Assembly (NCBI RefSeq): GCF_026914185.1
Contig: NC_070558.1
Coordinates: forward strand, 8,813,501-8,877,500
DNA from: Puccinia triticina
Lineage: Eukaryota; Basidiomycota; Pucciniomycetes; Pucciniales; Pucciniaceae
Direction of reading: 5' to 3'
DNA: 64,000 nucleotides
The notes under the pieces were generated by a model. That model did not search any database, was not told the DNA's origin, and was given only the letters and a program-made list of their open reading frames with translations. The position numbers were made by a program, and so were the translations under genes. Positions 1 through 10,566 of the stretch are shown one piece after another (position 1 is the stretch's first letter; every line of letters starts with the position of its first letter).

Positions 1-729
1 ACTCTGACAATTGTGATCCCGTGGTACAAGGCATTGCTTGACCACTGAAACAAAACAATAAAGAAGTTCACAAAATCCCGCCGCACATCAAGATTGGTCA
101 TGATTGAAGCAGCTAAGACCGCTAATGACAAGCTTCAAGGCTACTATTCAGTCTACTCCCAACACTCTATACTCGCTGTTGTTTTGGATCCACGTTTCAA
201 GCTCACTCTATTCAAACAAACACTTGATTCTGACAGCAACAATATGAATAGAAATGGCGACACTCAGATTGAGTCCAACGACAAAGCAATGAGAGTTTTA
301 CAAGCGGCATTCAATGATTACTCAGCGAAGTTTTCCCTCAAGAAGAAATCAAAAAATGATCAATCACTTTCTGAATTGGTTTCCACAAAGACAAAAGACA
401 AGCTTCAGTTCCACCCATTACACAAATACAAGAAGATATCAAAGCAGGCTCCAACCAATGAAATTTTAACCTATCTGCAGATGCCTGAACCACCTTTCAA
501 GAAAGACATCATCAAGTGGTGGAAAGATAATCATTTTGTGCTTCCAATGCTCTCGATGATAGCCAAGGACTTCCTTGTAATTCCGGCCGGTTCAGCAGCA
601 AGTGAGCGGGTTTTCTCTCAGTCAGGTAATCTAGTTGCTGTAAAAAGGCTTTCTCTCTCCGGAGACTTGGTTGAATCTAACATGTGTATGCGATCTTGGC
701 TACAAGGAAATTTACTTAATAAGGCATAG
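1..729 (+). pseudogene. hAT transposase, C-terminal part (broken, cut by window edge)
   Basis: The reading frame runs from base 1 to a stop at 727-729 with one in-frame TGA at 46-48. The protein carries the late hAT region: a DPRFKL motif near the start, then WWKDN, then the C-terminal dimerisation block with IPAGSAASERVFSQSGN. In hAT transposases this block mediates multimerisation needed for cut-and-paste transposition in the nucleus. The catalytic core and N-terminal zinc finger would lie upstream of the window. The stop, and the fragment ending without a visible terminal inverted repeat, suggest a dead copy. It is unlike the hAT at 7657-10491, so it is a separate family member. The family call is firm; activity is unlikely. 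Confidence 0.85.
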
Positions 730-1022
730 TAGTCCATTCAAAGTGACAACTAGTTTTCATTTTTTTCTTCTCAATTGTTTATGAACTTTTCCTCTCCAAA
801 ATCTACATATAATAGTAAATACACACCAAGTTGAATAAAAATAGGTCTTAAATGAAATGCATGACTGTCTGAATTGAATTCTGGATTCTCAGCAACTCAT
901 AAAAAATCCACAAGTGTCTTTTTTGTGTTTTTGGAAATTTTTGGGAGTTTTGCAGTCAAATATCTCCAAATATTTGACGGGCCCAAAAAACGCATCAAAT
1001 ACCACCGTGCTATGGTCTGCTC

Positions 1023-1411
1023 TTCAATGACCGGTCAGCCGGTCATCAAAGAGCCTAAAACTTCTTGATGACCTGTCAGCCGGTCATTGAAGAGGCTACA
1101 CTCTTGATGACCGGCTGACCGTTCATCAAAGATAGAGATGGCACTTGGCACCCGCCACACTTCAGCACATAATTCTATGCGCTTGTATGTACCCATTACG
1201 GGTGTGCAGCTCCCTGCATGTATTTTTACTAAAATGGAACCCCTGACACCCGCCATGGGCGCCTGCAGGCGCATAGAATTATGTGCTGAAGTGTGACGGG
1301 TACCCACCGGCGGGTGCCAAGTGCCATCTCTAATCAAAAGGGATACAACCTCTTGATAACCATCAAAGAGGATCAAGGCTCTCAATGAACGGTCAGCCGG
1401 CCATCAAAGTT
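1023..1411. repeat. Cluster of GACCGGTCAGCCGGTCATCAAAG-type inverted motifs
   Basis: Four copies of a roughly 28-bp motif centred on ACCGGTCAGCCGGTCAT lie at about 1023-1051, 1064-1092, 1103-1131 and 1383-1409, in both orientations. Each is nearly self-complementary through GACCGG/CCGGTC. The last two flank the MITE-like unit at 1134-1331. A related GATGACCGG motif occurs near 6364 and GATGGCC versions near 32660-32780, so these look like ends of a dispersed non-autonomous repeat. Confidence 0.6.
1134..1331. mobile_element. MITE-like element with ~50-bp terminal inverted repeats
   Basis: The left arm 1134-1182 (AGAGATGGCACTTGGCACCC...) is repeated in inverse at 1269-1331 (...GGGTGCCAAGTGCCATCTCT), with the same CAGCACATAATTCTATGCGC interior in both arms. 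The unit is about 200 bp and has no ORF of its own. A clear target duplication was not found. Similar ends (GCACCCG near GGTACC) recur at about 2340-2456 and 6040-6110. Confidence 0.7.
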
Positions 1412-3060
1412 GATACCGGGGTACCTGTTCCTGGAGTGGCACCTGGGTACCTCTCCCTCTGCACCCAGTGTGGTGATGAATACGGGCGCGGGGCGCCAGA
1501 GCGGCCGGTGGGGTTTCCAGGTGTGCGGTGCTGCGGAGGAAAGGGGCTACGTATGCCCTAGGTACGGTGCGGATTAGAGTTGCGGAAGTGGGGTGCATTA
1601 CTTGAGCACGGAGTGGCGGAGTTGCGGCGTGCGGAGCGGAGCAGGCTGCGCAGTCCAGGCAGTCCAGCGCGGACTTTCTAGTAGTGGCGCGGAGCTGGGG
1701 GAATTCGCGGCAGCTGAAGGGGGCGCAGCTGGGGCGGAGGCGGCGAGTAGGATTGCAAGCCTCCGGAAGCTAGGCAGGGGCGTGGATGATGGATGCGGAG
1801 GAGTTTGGCGGCTGTCTACGGCGAGCAGCAGAAGCGCAGAAAACGGCGTGGGAGCGGCGGTGACGGCGTGCGTAGGATGGGAGGAGGATCTGTTTTCTAT
1901 TTGTTATTTGTTATTCCCATTTCTATGAGGTTATGAGATGCAGAGGGAGTTTCTTTGTACGGCGGAGGGAGGAGGAGTTTTCTTTTCACTTACGCACTTA
2001 CTTACGGAGGAGGGGGGGGATCATCATCATCTCCCATCATCATTGGGGGGGATTGTTTTTACTTTACGGATTTTACTTCTTCTTTGTGGTTACGGATGCG
2101 GGGGATGTGATTGCGGTTCTTTTACGGCGTTATTGATAGGTTTATTGGGGTTTTAACTGGTTTTACTGGATTAATTTCTTTGGTATTCTCATTGGTTTTT
2201 TGCAGCTTTCATCTTGAGCGGAGTTTCCTGGAGTACTTATACTCCACCAAGTTTGGAGAGAACCCTTAATAAACTCGGGAATCCTGCGGGAGGAATGGCG
2301 CTGTGGTCATTATGTGACGGAGCACCACTTTCTTTCACCACACCGGGTACCTCCCATGGCGGGTGCCGGGTGTGGGTGCGGGTGTGAGGAATTTGTGAAA
2401 AAAGGGGGGTACCTGCACCCGCCACAGATACCCGGGTGCCATATGGCATCTTGAGTGTGGGCTAACTACCTGGGATTATGATTGGAATAAGGTAATCCAG
2501 ATGAACAACCACATTAGTCAGATTATAACTTATGATTTCATGTGAGTAAGTGTGAGCCTGTGTCTCTTATGTGACAGCAGGACACAAGAAAAGAAGGGGT
2601 ACTTTTTGGATTTCTTGGGATAAAGAAATACAAACAGAGAGAGAGAGGAGGAAATAGAAAGAGCAAGGGAAATAGAATGATCAGGCCTATTTTAAGTCTT
2701 TGATTATGATCTGGGCTATTCTCAACCTCGAAAAGTTGGATGCCAGCTGTGCAAGGCCAAGAGAGTTCAACAGCCTCCACTCACAACAAGGGAACATTGG
2801 TGAGAATCAGAAGTATAGTTACTACTCTGCTCTGGTTTTTGAGGTCTTAAAAATAGATAACCTTTGATCTTAGATGGGTGATCTTAGATGGGTTGAAGTG
2901 TTGAGAGAAACAGGTGAAAAAGATTCAAGAGCAACAGAGTTTCACTCTGAGATAAACAAGTTCAGTGAAAGAGGGTAATTACTGTCAATATACTGTGGTG
3001 ATACTGGGAGTGAAGTGGCCTCTGTTTAAGGATCCTGGGGTGTCTCTGGGTGTGTTTATG
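1412..3060. other. No gene recognised; GC-rich then mixed sequence
   Basis: Open frames here are short and of biased composition, without recognisable domains. 2340-2456 contains GGTACC/GCACCCG(CC) motifs in inverted arrangement like the ends of the 1134-1331 element, with CCGGGTGCCATATGGCATCTTG at its right edge. The remainder shows nothing I can assign. Confidence 0.4.
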
Positions 3061-3136
3061 GTGTGCTGAAGTCTGTGGATCCCTCTGATGCATGGGGGAT
3101 CCTCACTTCAAAAAATTTCACAGTTTGCTTATGTAA

Positions 3137-3480
3137 CAATGGTGAAACACTTTTGCCACAGAAAGCGCAGCACAGCACAAAGCAAAGTGCTTTTTGGCCT
3201 GGCTACTCTGCACTATTTTGTAGCTTATTTTGGCTACAATTGGGCCAAGCCCATAGCTTTTCAAAATTGTAGCCACTATTTTTAGCCATAAAATAGTGCA
3301 AAAGCGCTGCGCTACCGCTAAAAAGGGCGCGCTGCGCTACATTATAGCACTTTTAAAGCACTTTTCAAAAGTTTTTTTCCGGTGGTGGGAAGGGGGGGGG
3401 GGGGGGGGGGAAGCTGTGCTGTGCTATATTATAGTGCTTTTTTATGCATTTTCTCTGGTGGTGGGAAAGACATTTAAGTG
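3137..3480. repeat. GCGCTGCGCTAC-rich dispersed repeat, with a 19-G run
   Basis: The motif GCGCTGCGCTAC and AT-rich partners such as ATTATAGCACTTTT recur. An uninterrupted run of 19 G occupies 3392-3410. The same vocabulary appears at 4280-4532 and, more loosely, at 39590-39800. AACAATGGTGAAA at 3136 is the inverse of TTTTCACCATTG at about 4526. Probably non-autonomous element debris; no ORF is credible. Confidence 0.45.
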
Positions 3481-4279
3481 ACAGGCTACAGCCCACCTGT
3501 CCGGGTCCTTCTCCCAAGGCATAGAATTACAAGCGGGGATGATTGAACCCATCTTTATCCTCATTTTTGTCCATTCGCTTCTGAGATAAAACATGATTGT
3601 TCTTGTGGTCAGATTTCTGATTTAAGTCTACGGTTACGTCCTGGCCTGTCCAGCTAGCCACCTGTTTGACAAAGGATGTGGCCTATAAACAAAACAGATG
3701 TGCAGATGAGATCAGAAAAAATTCAAGCCAGCCATCGTGTGGAGAGAAAGGCAGAGAGCTTACATTTTGAGCTGCACGTCTCTTAGCGGGGCCCTTTTTT
3801 GGGGCACTGACATTGTCGGCAGCATCCATGATTTCCAGATCGCTTTTTTCATCCTCTGGGATTGGAACTTTTCACTTGACTTTTGGGACCAGAGGGACAA
3901 GTGCTTGGCAAGAATCGCATTGAGTGGCAATAAATCCTGGGCAAGAGCTTAAGGTGCGCATGCAAGAAGATTTGCAGCAGGTCAATTGAGTTTCATTGCT
4001 CTGGAGGATTGTAGTATTCAGAGGAGTAGATGGTGCTTTGTCATTGTCAGTGTTTGTGTTGGTCATATTGGAAGAAACAGATTTGACAGATTTTTGAGGG
4101 CAGAAATGTATGGGGGAGGTTGAGAGGAAGAAAGTGGTGGTCATGACCAAACAATGAAGTGCTACCAATGACCAGTGGAGATGGTGGGTGTACATGAGCC
4201 AGAGCGGGTGTGGGTGAGCAAGGGGTATCTATGAATAACCATGCATATGAGGTAGGCCACCTGTAGCCCCTGGGAGCTC
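3481..4279. other. No gene recognised between repeat blocks
   Basis: Only short frames without known motifs. This stretch separates the two GCGCTGCGCTAC repeat blocks and may be an insert between the ends of one element. Confidence 0.3.
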
Positions 4280-4532
4280 CCTATAGCGCAGTGAGTCTGC
4301 TGTGGTGCTACACTTTTGTGGCGCTCAAATAGTGCAAATAAAGCGTTTTTGCGCTGCGCTGCGCTATTTTGTAGCAAAAGTGCAGCTTTTTGCGCTTTTC
4401 CCCTGGGCAAAAAGTGCCAATGAGCTACATTTAGCCGTAGCGCAGCGCTACATCTTTTTGGGAGGTTCACATAGCGCATACCCGCTGCGCTGCGCTGAAA
4501 AGGGCGCTTGTAGCGCAGCATAGATTTTCACC
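4280..4532. repeat. Second GCGCTGCGCTA repeat block
   Basis: It contains many overlapping GCGCTGCGCTA and TAGCGCAGCG words in both orientations and ends in TTTTCACCATTG. It matches the word content of the 3137-3480 block in inverse orientation. Confidence 0.45.
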
Positions 4533-4618
4533 ATTGTATTTAATTACATATGTACAAATGGTTGGCGTGCCTGGCAGTTCTTACATGTCACTACTGCCCA
4601 TGCGCACCTAGCTTAACA

Positions 4619-4679
4619 AAGCCTCTCGGGCGGAGTGTCTGGGGGAGCCCGCCCGGAGGGCTCTCCACAGGAGAGGCTT
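4619..4679. repeat. Short GC-rich hairpin
   Basis: AAGCCTCTCGGGCGG at the left pairs imperfectly with the right-hand CCGCCCGG and GAGAGGCTTA. The loop region is short. It lies next to CTTAAC, like the MITE at 5067-5150. Confidence 0.4.
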
Positions 4680-5066
4680 ATTAGTTATGTCTTGGTTTAA
4701 GCAGGAGCAGAAAGGATCTACTACACTACAAATCCCAACTAATATAAAAAAACTGAATATACAGAGTTTTAGGTTCTGTTCTTGCAAGGAATTTGAGCCA
4801 CTTATCTATCTTGTAGCCAGAAAAACAACTCCTGGATTCCCAAACAAGTAAAGCCTAATTTGGAAGACTTGTGCATTTTTGATCTTTTGAAAAGGTCAAC
4901 AGATTGTGATAGAAAAAATCTGAGTATAACAAATTGTAGTGAAAGAAAAGTAGCATAGGGTACAGATAGGGCATATTGGTGGAGAGGCTGGGGGAGGAGC
5001 TATATAAATTTCAAAAACCTCTCAGCCAAATGAACTTTCTGCTCCCGCGTAAAATTTGGGATAATG
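4680..5066. other. No gene recognised; AT-rich spacer
   Basis: No open frame, hairpin or repeat that I can support between the 4619 hairpin and the 5067 inverted repeat. Confidence 0.35.
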
Positions 5067-5150
5067 CACAAGTCCTCCCTGCGGGAGGGGCGGCTTTGCC
5101 GCCAGGCTGAAGCCACAGCAAGCCTCCCGCCAGGGGGGACTTGTGTTAAG
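5067..5150. mobile_element. Small inverted-repeat element ending CTTGTGTTAAG
   Basis: CACAAGTCCTCCCTGCGGGAGG (5067 onward) pairs with CCTCCCGCCAGGGGGGACTTGTG (about 5123-5145). The right-hand signature GGGACTTGTGTTAAGTTAG recurs near 54486-54507, and a looser form near 15597. This indicates a dispersed small family. Confidence 0.55.
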
Positions 5151-5237
5151 TTAGCATGCGCACTGCAACTCAAGAACTCAGGGAAGGAGTAGAGCTAAAA
5201 AGAAATAGTGAGTTTTAACTAGAGTTATATTGCATTA

Positions 5238-5438
5238 GGGGGGTTCACAATTGAATTTTACTAAAATTTGGAGCCAAATTTAAGGCCTTTATGATTTTTT
5301 TTTAAAAATTTTGGTAAAATGCACAGCAGCAGGTGATACTGATCAATCAGTGCAGTTTATCAATTTTTTTAAAAAAAATGTTCATAAACACCTTAAAATG
5401 TGTCACAAAGTTTTGTAAATTTCAATTGTGAACCCCCC
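5238..5438. mobile_element. MITE, GGGGGGTTCACAATTGAA ends
   Basis: An 18-bp perfect terminal inverted repeat (5238-5255 and 5421-5438) encloses an AT-rich, partly palindromic interior with A and T tracts. No ORF. The element at 53920-54157 has related GGGGGGTTCAC ends. The target duplication is unclear. Confidence 0.75.
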
Positions 5439-6363
5439 AATTAGGAAACAGGATCTGAAGTCAAAATAATGATAAATCTTGAGATGAAAAAGATATAAAG
5501 TAATTTAGGTATAAAAGAGTAGAAAAGGCAGACTTTAAGGCTGACAGTAAGCTAAATGCATGAAATTAATAAAAATGAGCATGATGAATATGCATTTTGT
5601 GTTTAGTTTCAGGATTAGTAGGGGCTATTTTTCTACCCCACTAGCTCCAGATGGCGCTCCGGTTCAATTTAATTATTGGTTAATCCAACCTAATGTGGTT
5701 GCTGGGTCAACCTAAGTTCCCTAATCCAGGCTAACTTAGCACCCAATGTGGATGTTCTAACAGGATTTATGTCTACTGTATCTCTGGGTATGGCCAAGTT
5801 CTTAAATTAGAGCTTCTGGAGGCTATACAATGTGCACACTATGCAGCAGTATCAGTGGCATTGGCTTGGCTTACTACCCCCAACACCATTCATATTTTCC
5901 AGTAGGTGTTGGTGGATTTCTGCCAAAGCTATGCGTGCAGGATGCAACAAGAAATGCCCATACAATGTTTTGCTGCTCTTTGTAGCACACAAGCTGTAGC
6001 TTAGTGTAGCAGAAACCTGCTAACAGGCCGCTATACAGAATCTTGACCGGTACCCGGCACCCACGGACTAGTACCACCTGCACCCGCCAGGCAGTGCCAG
6101 TTTCTTTCTTTTTCTTTTTTGGAAAAAGCAGTGTGTTACCCGAATACCTCCCCCAAGTACCGCTTTCCCCCGCCGGGTGAATTTGGTTAACCCCCGGACC
6201 CTTGGCCCTTGGCCCACTTTGAGCTTCCCTTGATGACTGACAATAAACTGGTAATCAAGGACAGTCCTGGTGCAATCATAAAGGGGAGGATTAACAACTC
6301 CCCTCAATGAAATTTGAGTGCTGGTTGTTGGGGGAGTACCCTCAATGACCATGACTAACCTTT
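5439..6363. other. No gene recognised; one repeat end near 6040-6110
   Basis: No convincing coding frame. 6040-6110 holds CCGGTACCCGGCACCC and CACCCGCCAGGCAGTGCCA, resembling the ends of the 1134-1331 family. The rest is unassigned. Confidence 0.35.
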
Positions 6364-7010
6364 TTGATGACCGGTGTGGAGATACTCAAATGGGAGAATA
6401 GAGCTGGGGGAAGGGAAATGTATAACTACACTAATACTAATGTAAGCCATGCCAAGGATGCTGATATAAGAGCTGCCTTCCTGACCAATAATACTGGGAG
6501 AGCTAGCCGCCCAGGCATGTGGGTAGCTGCATCAGATGGACCAGTTGAGACCGGCAACAAGCAGCCGGAGTTGTCCGCCGATGTTGCAAGTGACTGCCTG
6601 TGCATCGATGGATGCCACACGGTGGAGTTTGCGCCGGATGAACCCCAAGGGGTTTGCGCAGAATTCCATCATCTAGTCAAGGGCCGCTTGGCCAGGGTCC
6701 TCCTTGAGACCAGCGCAGGTTCTTTGTAAGTGTCAAGTTTGTTTGTTTTGGATTGTGAGTTGTCAATCAGTCAATGGGCCGAGTTGTTTAGAGTTACCGG
6801 AGCTTTTGGTGATTGGGTGTCCAACAACAGGTTAGCATCTGTCTGTTTCATTCTATCAGGGGTTAACTTTGAAGTAGTTTGCAGGGTAGCGCCGTTATCC
6901 TGTTATGACATTGTGAGACTTCAGAAGCGGTTTGCACCTCTTATGGCTGAATTTAGAGAATTATGTGTGGGGAAAACCCTGCTTCTCTGAAAGACAAAGA
7001 CTGACAGCAC
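6364..7010 (+). other. Unrecognised open frames, possibly a gene or element fragment
   Basis: Two consecutive frames occur: 6364-6729 (121 aa, including ASDCLCIDGCHTVEFAPDE) and 6730-6990 (86 aa, ending RLQKRFAPLMAEFRELCVGK). They are not obviously random in composition. I recognise no domain, start context or clean splice pattern. They could be exons of a decayed gene or part of a retroelement interrupted by the hAT insertion downstream. Confidence 0.25.
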
Positions 7011-7237
7011 CCCCAGCTAGGCTGGAAGCAAGAAGACAGTGGTCTAGTGTAGTTGAACACTTTTCTCACAAGTGGCTCACAATGGACTGTGCATTGCAAA
7101 ATATAAAGCTAGTATTTTATTATGTGGCGGAGAGTGTGAGGGTGAAAATTTATTTGAATCTTGTGGGGGGAATGATATCCTTCATTGGATGGTGGGGAAA
7201 AGGAAGAGAGAGACCCTCCTTATATAGGAAAATGTGA

Positions 7238-7560
7238 GGCATTTGTGTTGGTGGTCTATGTACATGAGGGGTTTTGGCTGGTGTGCCTTTACAAATGCTG
7301 TGCAAATACAGCTATGTACAGTGTGGCAGTGTATACATGAGCAAATTTAGCTGGTGATCTAGTTACAAGTGTGGCTTACACAGCCCTCTGGTTGCTATGG
7401 AGTATTCTCAAGTGACCTGCACAGCTTTCTGTATTGCTGCGTAGTCTGCTTGAGTGACTTGCACAGCCCCATGGTTACTATGTCGCTTTATTAATGTGGC
7501 TTGTGGTTGCTAGGCTGCTGTAATAAGTGGCTTGTGGTTGCTACACAGCCACATATATAC
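7238..7560. repeat. Degenerate direct repeats around GTGGCTTGTGGTTGCT
   Basis: Words such as GTGACTTGCACAGCC, TGGTTGCTATG and GTGGCTTGTGGTTGCTA recur between about 7380 and 7550 with small changes. The block ends shortly before the hAT target site. It may be part of an older LTR; no ORF. Confidence 0.35.
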
Positions 7561-7648
7561 ACACATATATATGTAAAATGGTAGTATGTAAGCTGTATAC
7601 ATGCAGTTTTTTAAAACTGTGTATGTAAACTGAAGGGAGTGTGTGTAT

Positions 7649-10499
7649 CAATAGATTAGGGGTGTAAATGGGCCGGGTCGACCCGCAAAGACCCGTGACC
7701 CGATGGGTTTTGGGTCGGGTTTGGGCAGCCTTCTGGCCTCCCTTTGAGAAACCGACCCGACCCGCTGATACCCGATTGTATAATTGGGTCGGGTTTGGGC
7801 AGGGCTTTTTGCATTCGGGTCGGCCCGTGAACCCGACAAAGAACCGATTAGGAAAGGTCCCTGACTCCTGAGGAGGCTGTTGCTCTGTGATCCAGAGTCC
7901 CCGCTTTGAGAGTCTCACCGCCACACCTCCAATTACTCAATCACGAATGGCGCGATCCACCAAGCAAGCAAATAAGAATGTCATTCCCTCATCATCCGAC
8001 GAATCCGACGACATTCAAGTTCATGTTCCGGAATCCAATTCTGCCTTGACTCAGAACAACCTAGCGACTCCAGGAACATCCCAGACTCCAAAGAACCCAA
8101 GAGATAGCGAGCCTACCGATCAAAATGCGGAATCTGATCCGGCCGTAAGGAAGCGCAAGGCCACCAGTGATATCTGGACGCATTTTAAGAAAAAGGCACG
8201 TGGTATGTTTTTTTTTTCAAATTTACAAAACGGAAATTTATTGATTTATACTCGGCTGCGCCCCAGGAAAACACGTGAAGGCAAAATGTGCCTATTGTCT
8301 ATCTGAGTTGGATGGGAAAAGCACGAACGGTACGAAGCACCTTTGGCGCCACCTAGAACGATGTAGCTCCTATGCTACAAAGAGCAAACAGTCTCTGCTG
8401 AAGCTTGCGGACGGATCGGTGTCTTCTTCGTCAATGTGGAATTTTTCTCAAGAGAAATCTCGTGATCTACTTATCAAGTTGATAATTGCACACAAACATC
8501 CGTTCACTCTAGTCAAGCAGCCGCTATTCCAAGCGTTTGTGAACTCCTTGCAACCGCGATTCACACTCTTCAGCCGTGGCACCGCGACAACCGAGGTCCT
8601 CAAATTATATCAGTCAATGAAAGCCCAGCTTGTGAAAGATATTAGCAAAGTCGACCGGATTTCCCTGACAACCGACGTCTGGACCTCATCAAACCAGACA
8701 CCCTACATGGTAATAACTTGCCATTTCATCGATTCCGATTGGAACCTCCGCAAACAAATCCTTAGTTTTAGGGAGTTTCCAACTCCTCATACTGGTATAG
8801 CAATCGCTGAACAGTTACTTACGACTATTGCGGAATGGAAGATTTACAACAAGGTCGGCTTTATAACGGTGGACAATGCACTAGCGAACGATACAGGCCT
8901 AGCTTGAGTGTGCTCAGTTCTGAAAGATCGAAGCACCAATCCGCCAGATATGAATGGAAAGTTTTTCCATGTTTGTTGTGCTGCTCACGTCATTAATCTT
9001 ATTGTTAAGGATGGCCTCAAGCATGTCTCCTATGCCATCAAAAAGATCCGGGATGGTGTCCGATATACTAGAAGCACTCCCTCTCGCGGACAGTTCTTCA
9101 AGGAGGCCATCAACCTAGCTAACATGAAAGAAGGACAAGCTCTCCCCTTGCTCGACGTTCCGACTCGCTGGAACTCGACATATCTAATGTTGAAATCGGC
9201 AATTCCGTACAAGGAAGCATTCAATAACTTGGCCTTGCAAGATGCCAACTTCACTAACTGCCCGACCGACGCCGAGTGGCACGAGATATCTGCTATGAAG
9301 GAATTTTTGGCCATTTTTGATGCGGGTGAGTATTTTTTCAAGTCGGTTTTTGTTTCACTGAATGTTCATATCATTATCTGAGCAGTTTATCTCTTTTACT
9401 GCCTGCTAGCTACAAACAAACTGGCCATGACACACTATCCAACAGCGCATGTCATCTACAAATACATGAAAACTATTGACACACAACTCAAAGCGCGCGC
9501 AAACAACCTCAAGGATGGCCAAGCAGACCTGAGCGACTTAATTACACCAATGCAAGATAAATTTGACAAGTACTGGGAGAAGATGAAGGACTTTGCGGCG
9601 ATCAACCTCATCTTTGATCCTTGCTGCAAACTGGCGATGATGGAATTTCTTCTTGCTGACAATCTTGGTACGGACGAAGCAGCAATTAGTGTCACCGCTA
9701 TAAAAAAAACGCTCTCTACCTGGTTTAACGAGCTGTTGTCAAAGCAAACTAACTCGCATGTGGATCAAGAATCCACAGCTAGTCAACCACCTCAACAAAA
9801 ATTGACTCAAGACAACGATGATGTTGACATGCGCTTCAAGAAATACATCACAGAGATCCACTCCTCCCAAGCTGTATCAACCACTGCCAAGCTCGATCTG
9901 TACCTCCAAGAACCACCTGTCGTGTCTGAATCTCGGAAATTTTCAGTTCTTGCCTGGTGGAGCACCCACCAGGGAAGATTTCCAAACCTCTCAAAGCTGG
10001 CAAAAACTTTGCTGATGGTTCCAATGACCTCGATTGCTTCGGAATCTGCCTTCTCAACCGGTGGGAGAGTGCTCAGTGACTACCGAACGAGGATGAAGCC
10101 CGAAACACTCGAGGCCCTCGTATGTGCGCAAGACTGGATCCGCGGCCATGAAGGCCTATACCCGGACTCTCCAGAAACAGAAGAACTCACAGATGACTAA
10201 ACATTTCATTGTCTTTATATCTTGTCATCTATTCTACAGCAATACACAGAATTTTTCATTTATTTCTTATGCTTACAAACTGTGCACTCATTTCTGAGAT
10301 TTGCTCAGCATAAAATGTCGGGTTGACCCGGGACCCGACCCGGACCCGACCCGGACCCGACTCCTTGTAACGTGGGTCGGGTTTGGGCAGTCAATATTCA
10401 CTTTTGTCCCGACCCGACCCGACCCGGGGTTCACGTCGGGTCGGGTTTGGGCACCATTTTTTGACCCGAACCCAACCCGTTTACACCCCTACAATAGAT
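7649..10499. mobile_element. Complete hAT DNA transposon with 8-bp target duplication
   Basis: The element spans 7657-10491. The left end TAGGGGTGTAAA (7657-7668) is exactly inverted at 10480-10491 (TTTACACCCCTA). Direct copies of CAATAGAT flank it at 7649-7656 and 10492-10499, an 8-bp target site duplication as expected for hAT. Subterminal repeats GGGTCGGGTTTGGGCA occur near 7712, 7786, 10374 and 10436, the usual arrangement for hAT transposase binding sites. The intact ends and duplication show a comparatively recent insertion. The interior encodes one transposase. Confidence 0.95.
7947..10200 (+). pseudogene. hAT transposase (BED zinc finger), one premature stop
   Basis: Three exons fit well: 7947-8202, 8267-9325 and 9410-10200. 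Introns are 8203-8266 (GTATGT...CCCAG) and 9326-9409 (GTGAGT...CTAG); together the exons give 701 codons before the final stop. The N-terminal BED zinc finger (WTHFKKKARGKHVKAKCAYC, then HLWRHLERC) is split by intron 1. Next come hAT core blocks (TTDVWTS, HVINLIVKDGL, DVPTRWNSTYLM). The C-terminal dimerisation domain has IASESAFSTGGRV. The protein would excise and insert the surrounding element in the nucleus. A TGA at 8905-8907 interrupts the frame just after TVDNALANDTGLA, where TTGA fits a TCGA ancestor. An upstream in-frame start region from 7887 is also possible. Confidence 0.9.
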
Positions 10500-10566
10500 G
10501 GTGTAATGTAACACTACATGATATGTAAACTAGAAATTTTTGAATTTTTCAATCCGGAACTAAAGC

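Noticed and set aside
7541..7924. ORFs on both strands at the left end of the hAT
   Set aside because: They read through terminal and subterminal repeats of the transposon and have no family similarity.
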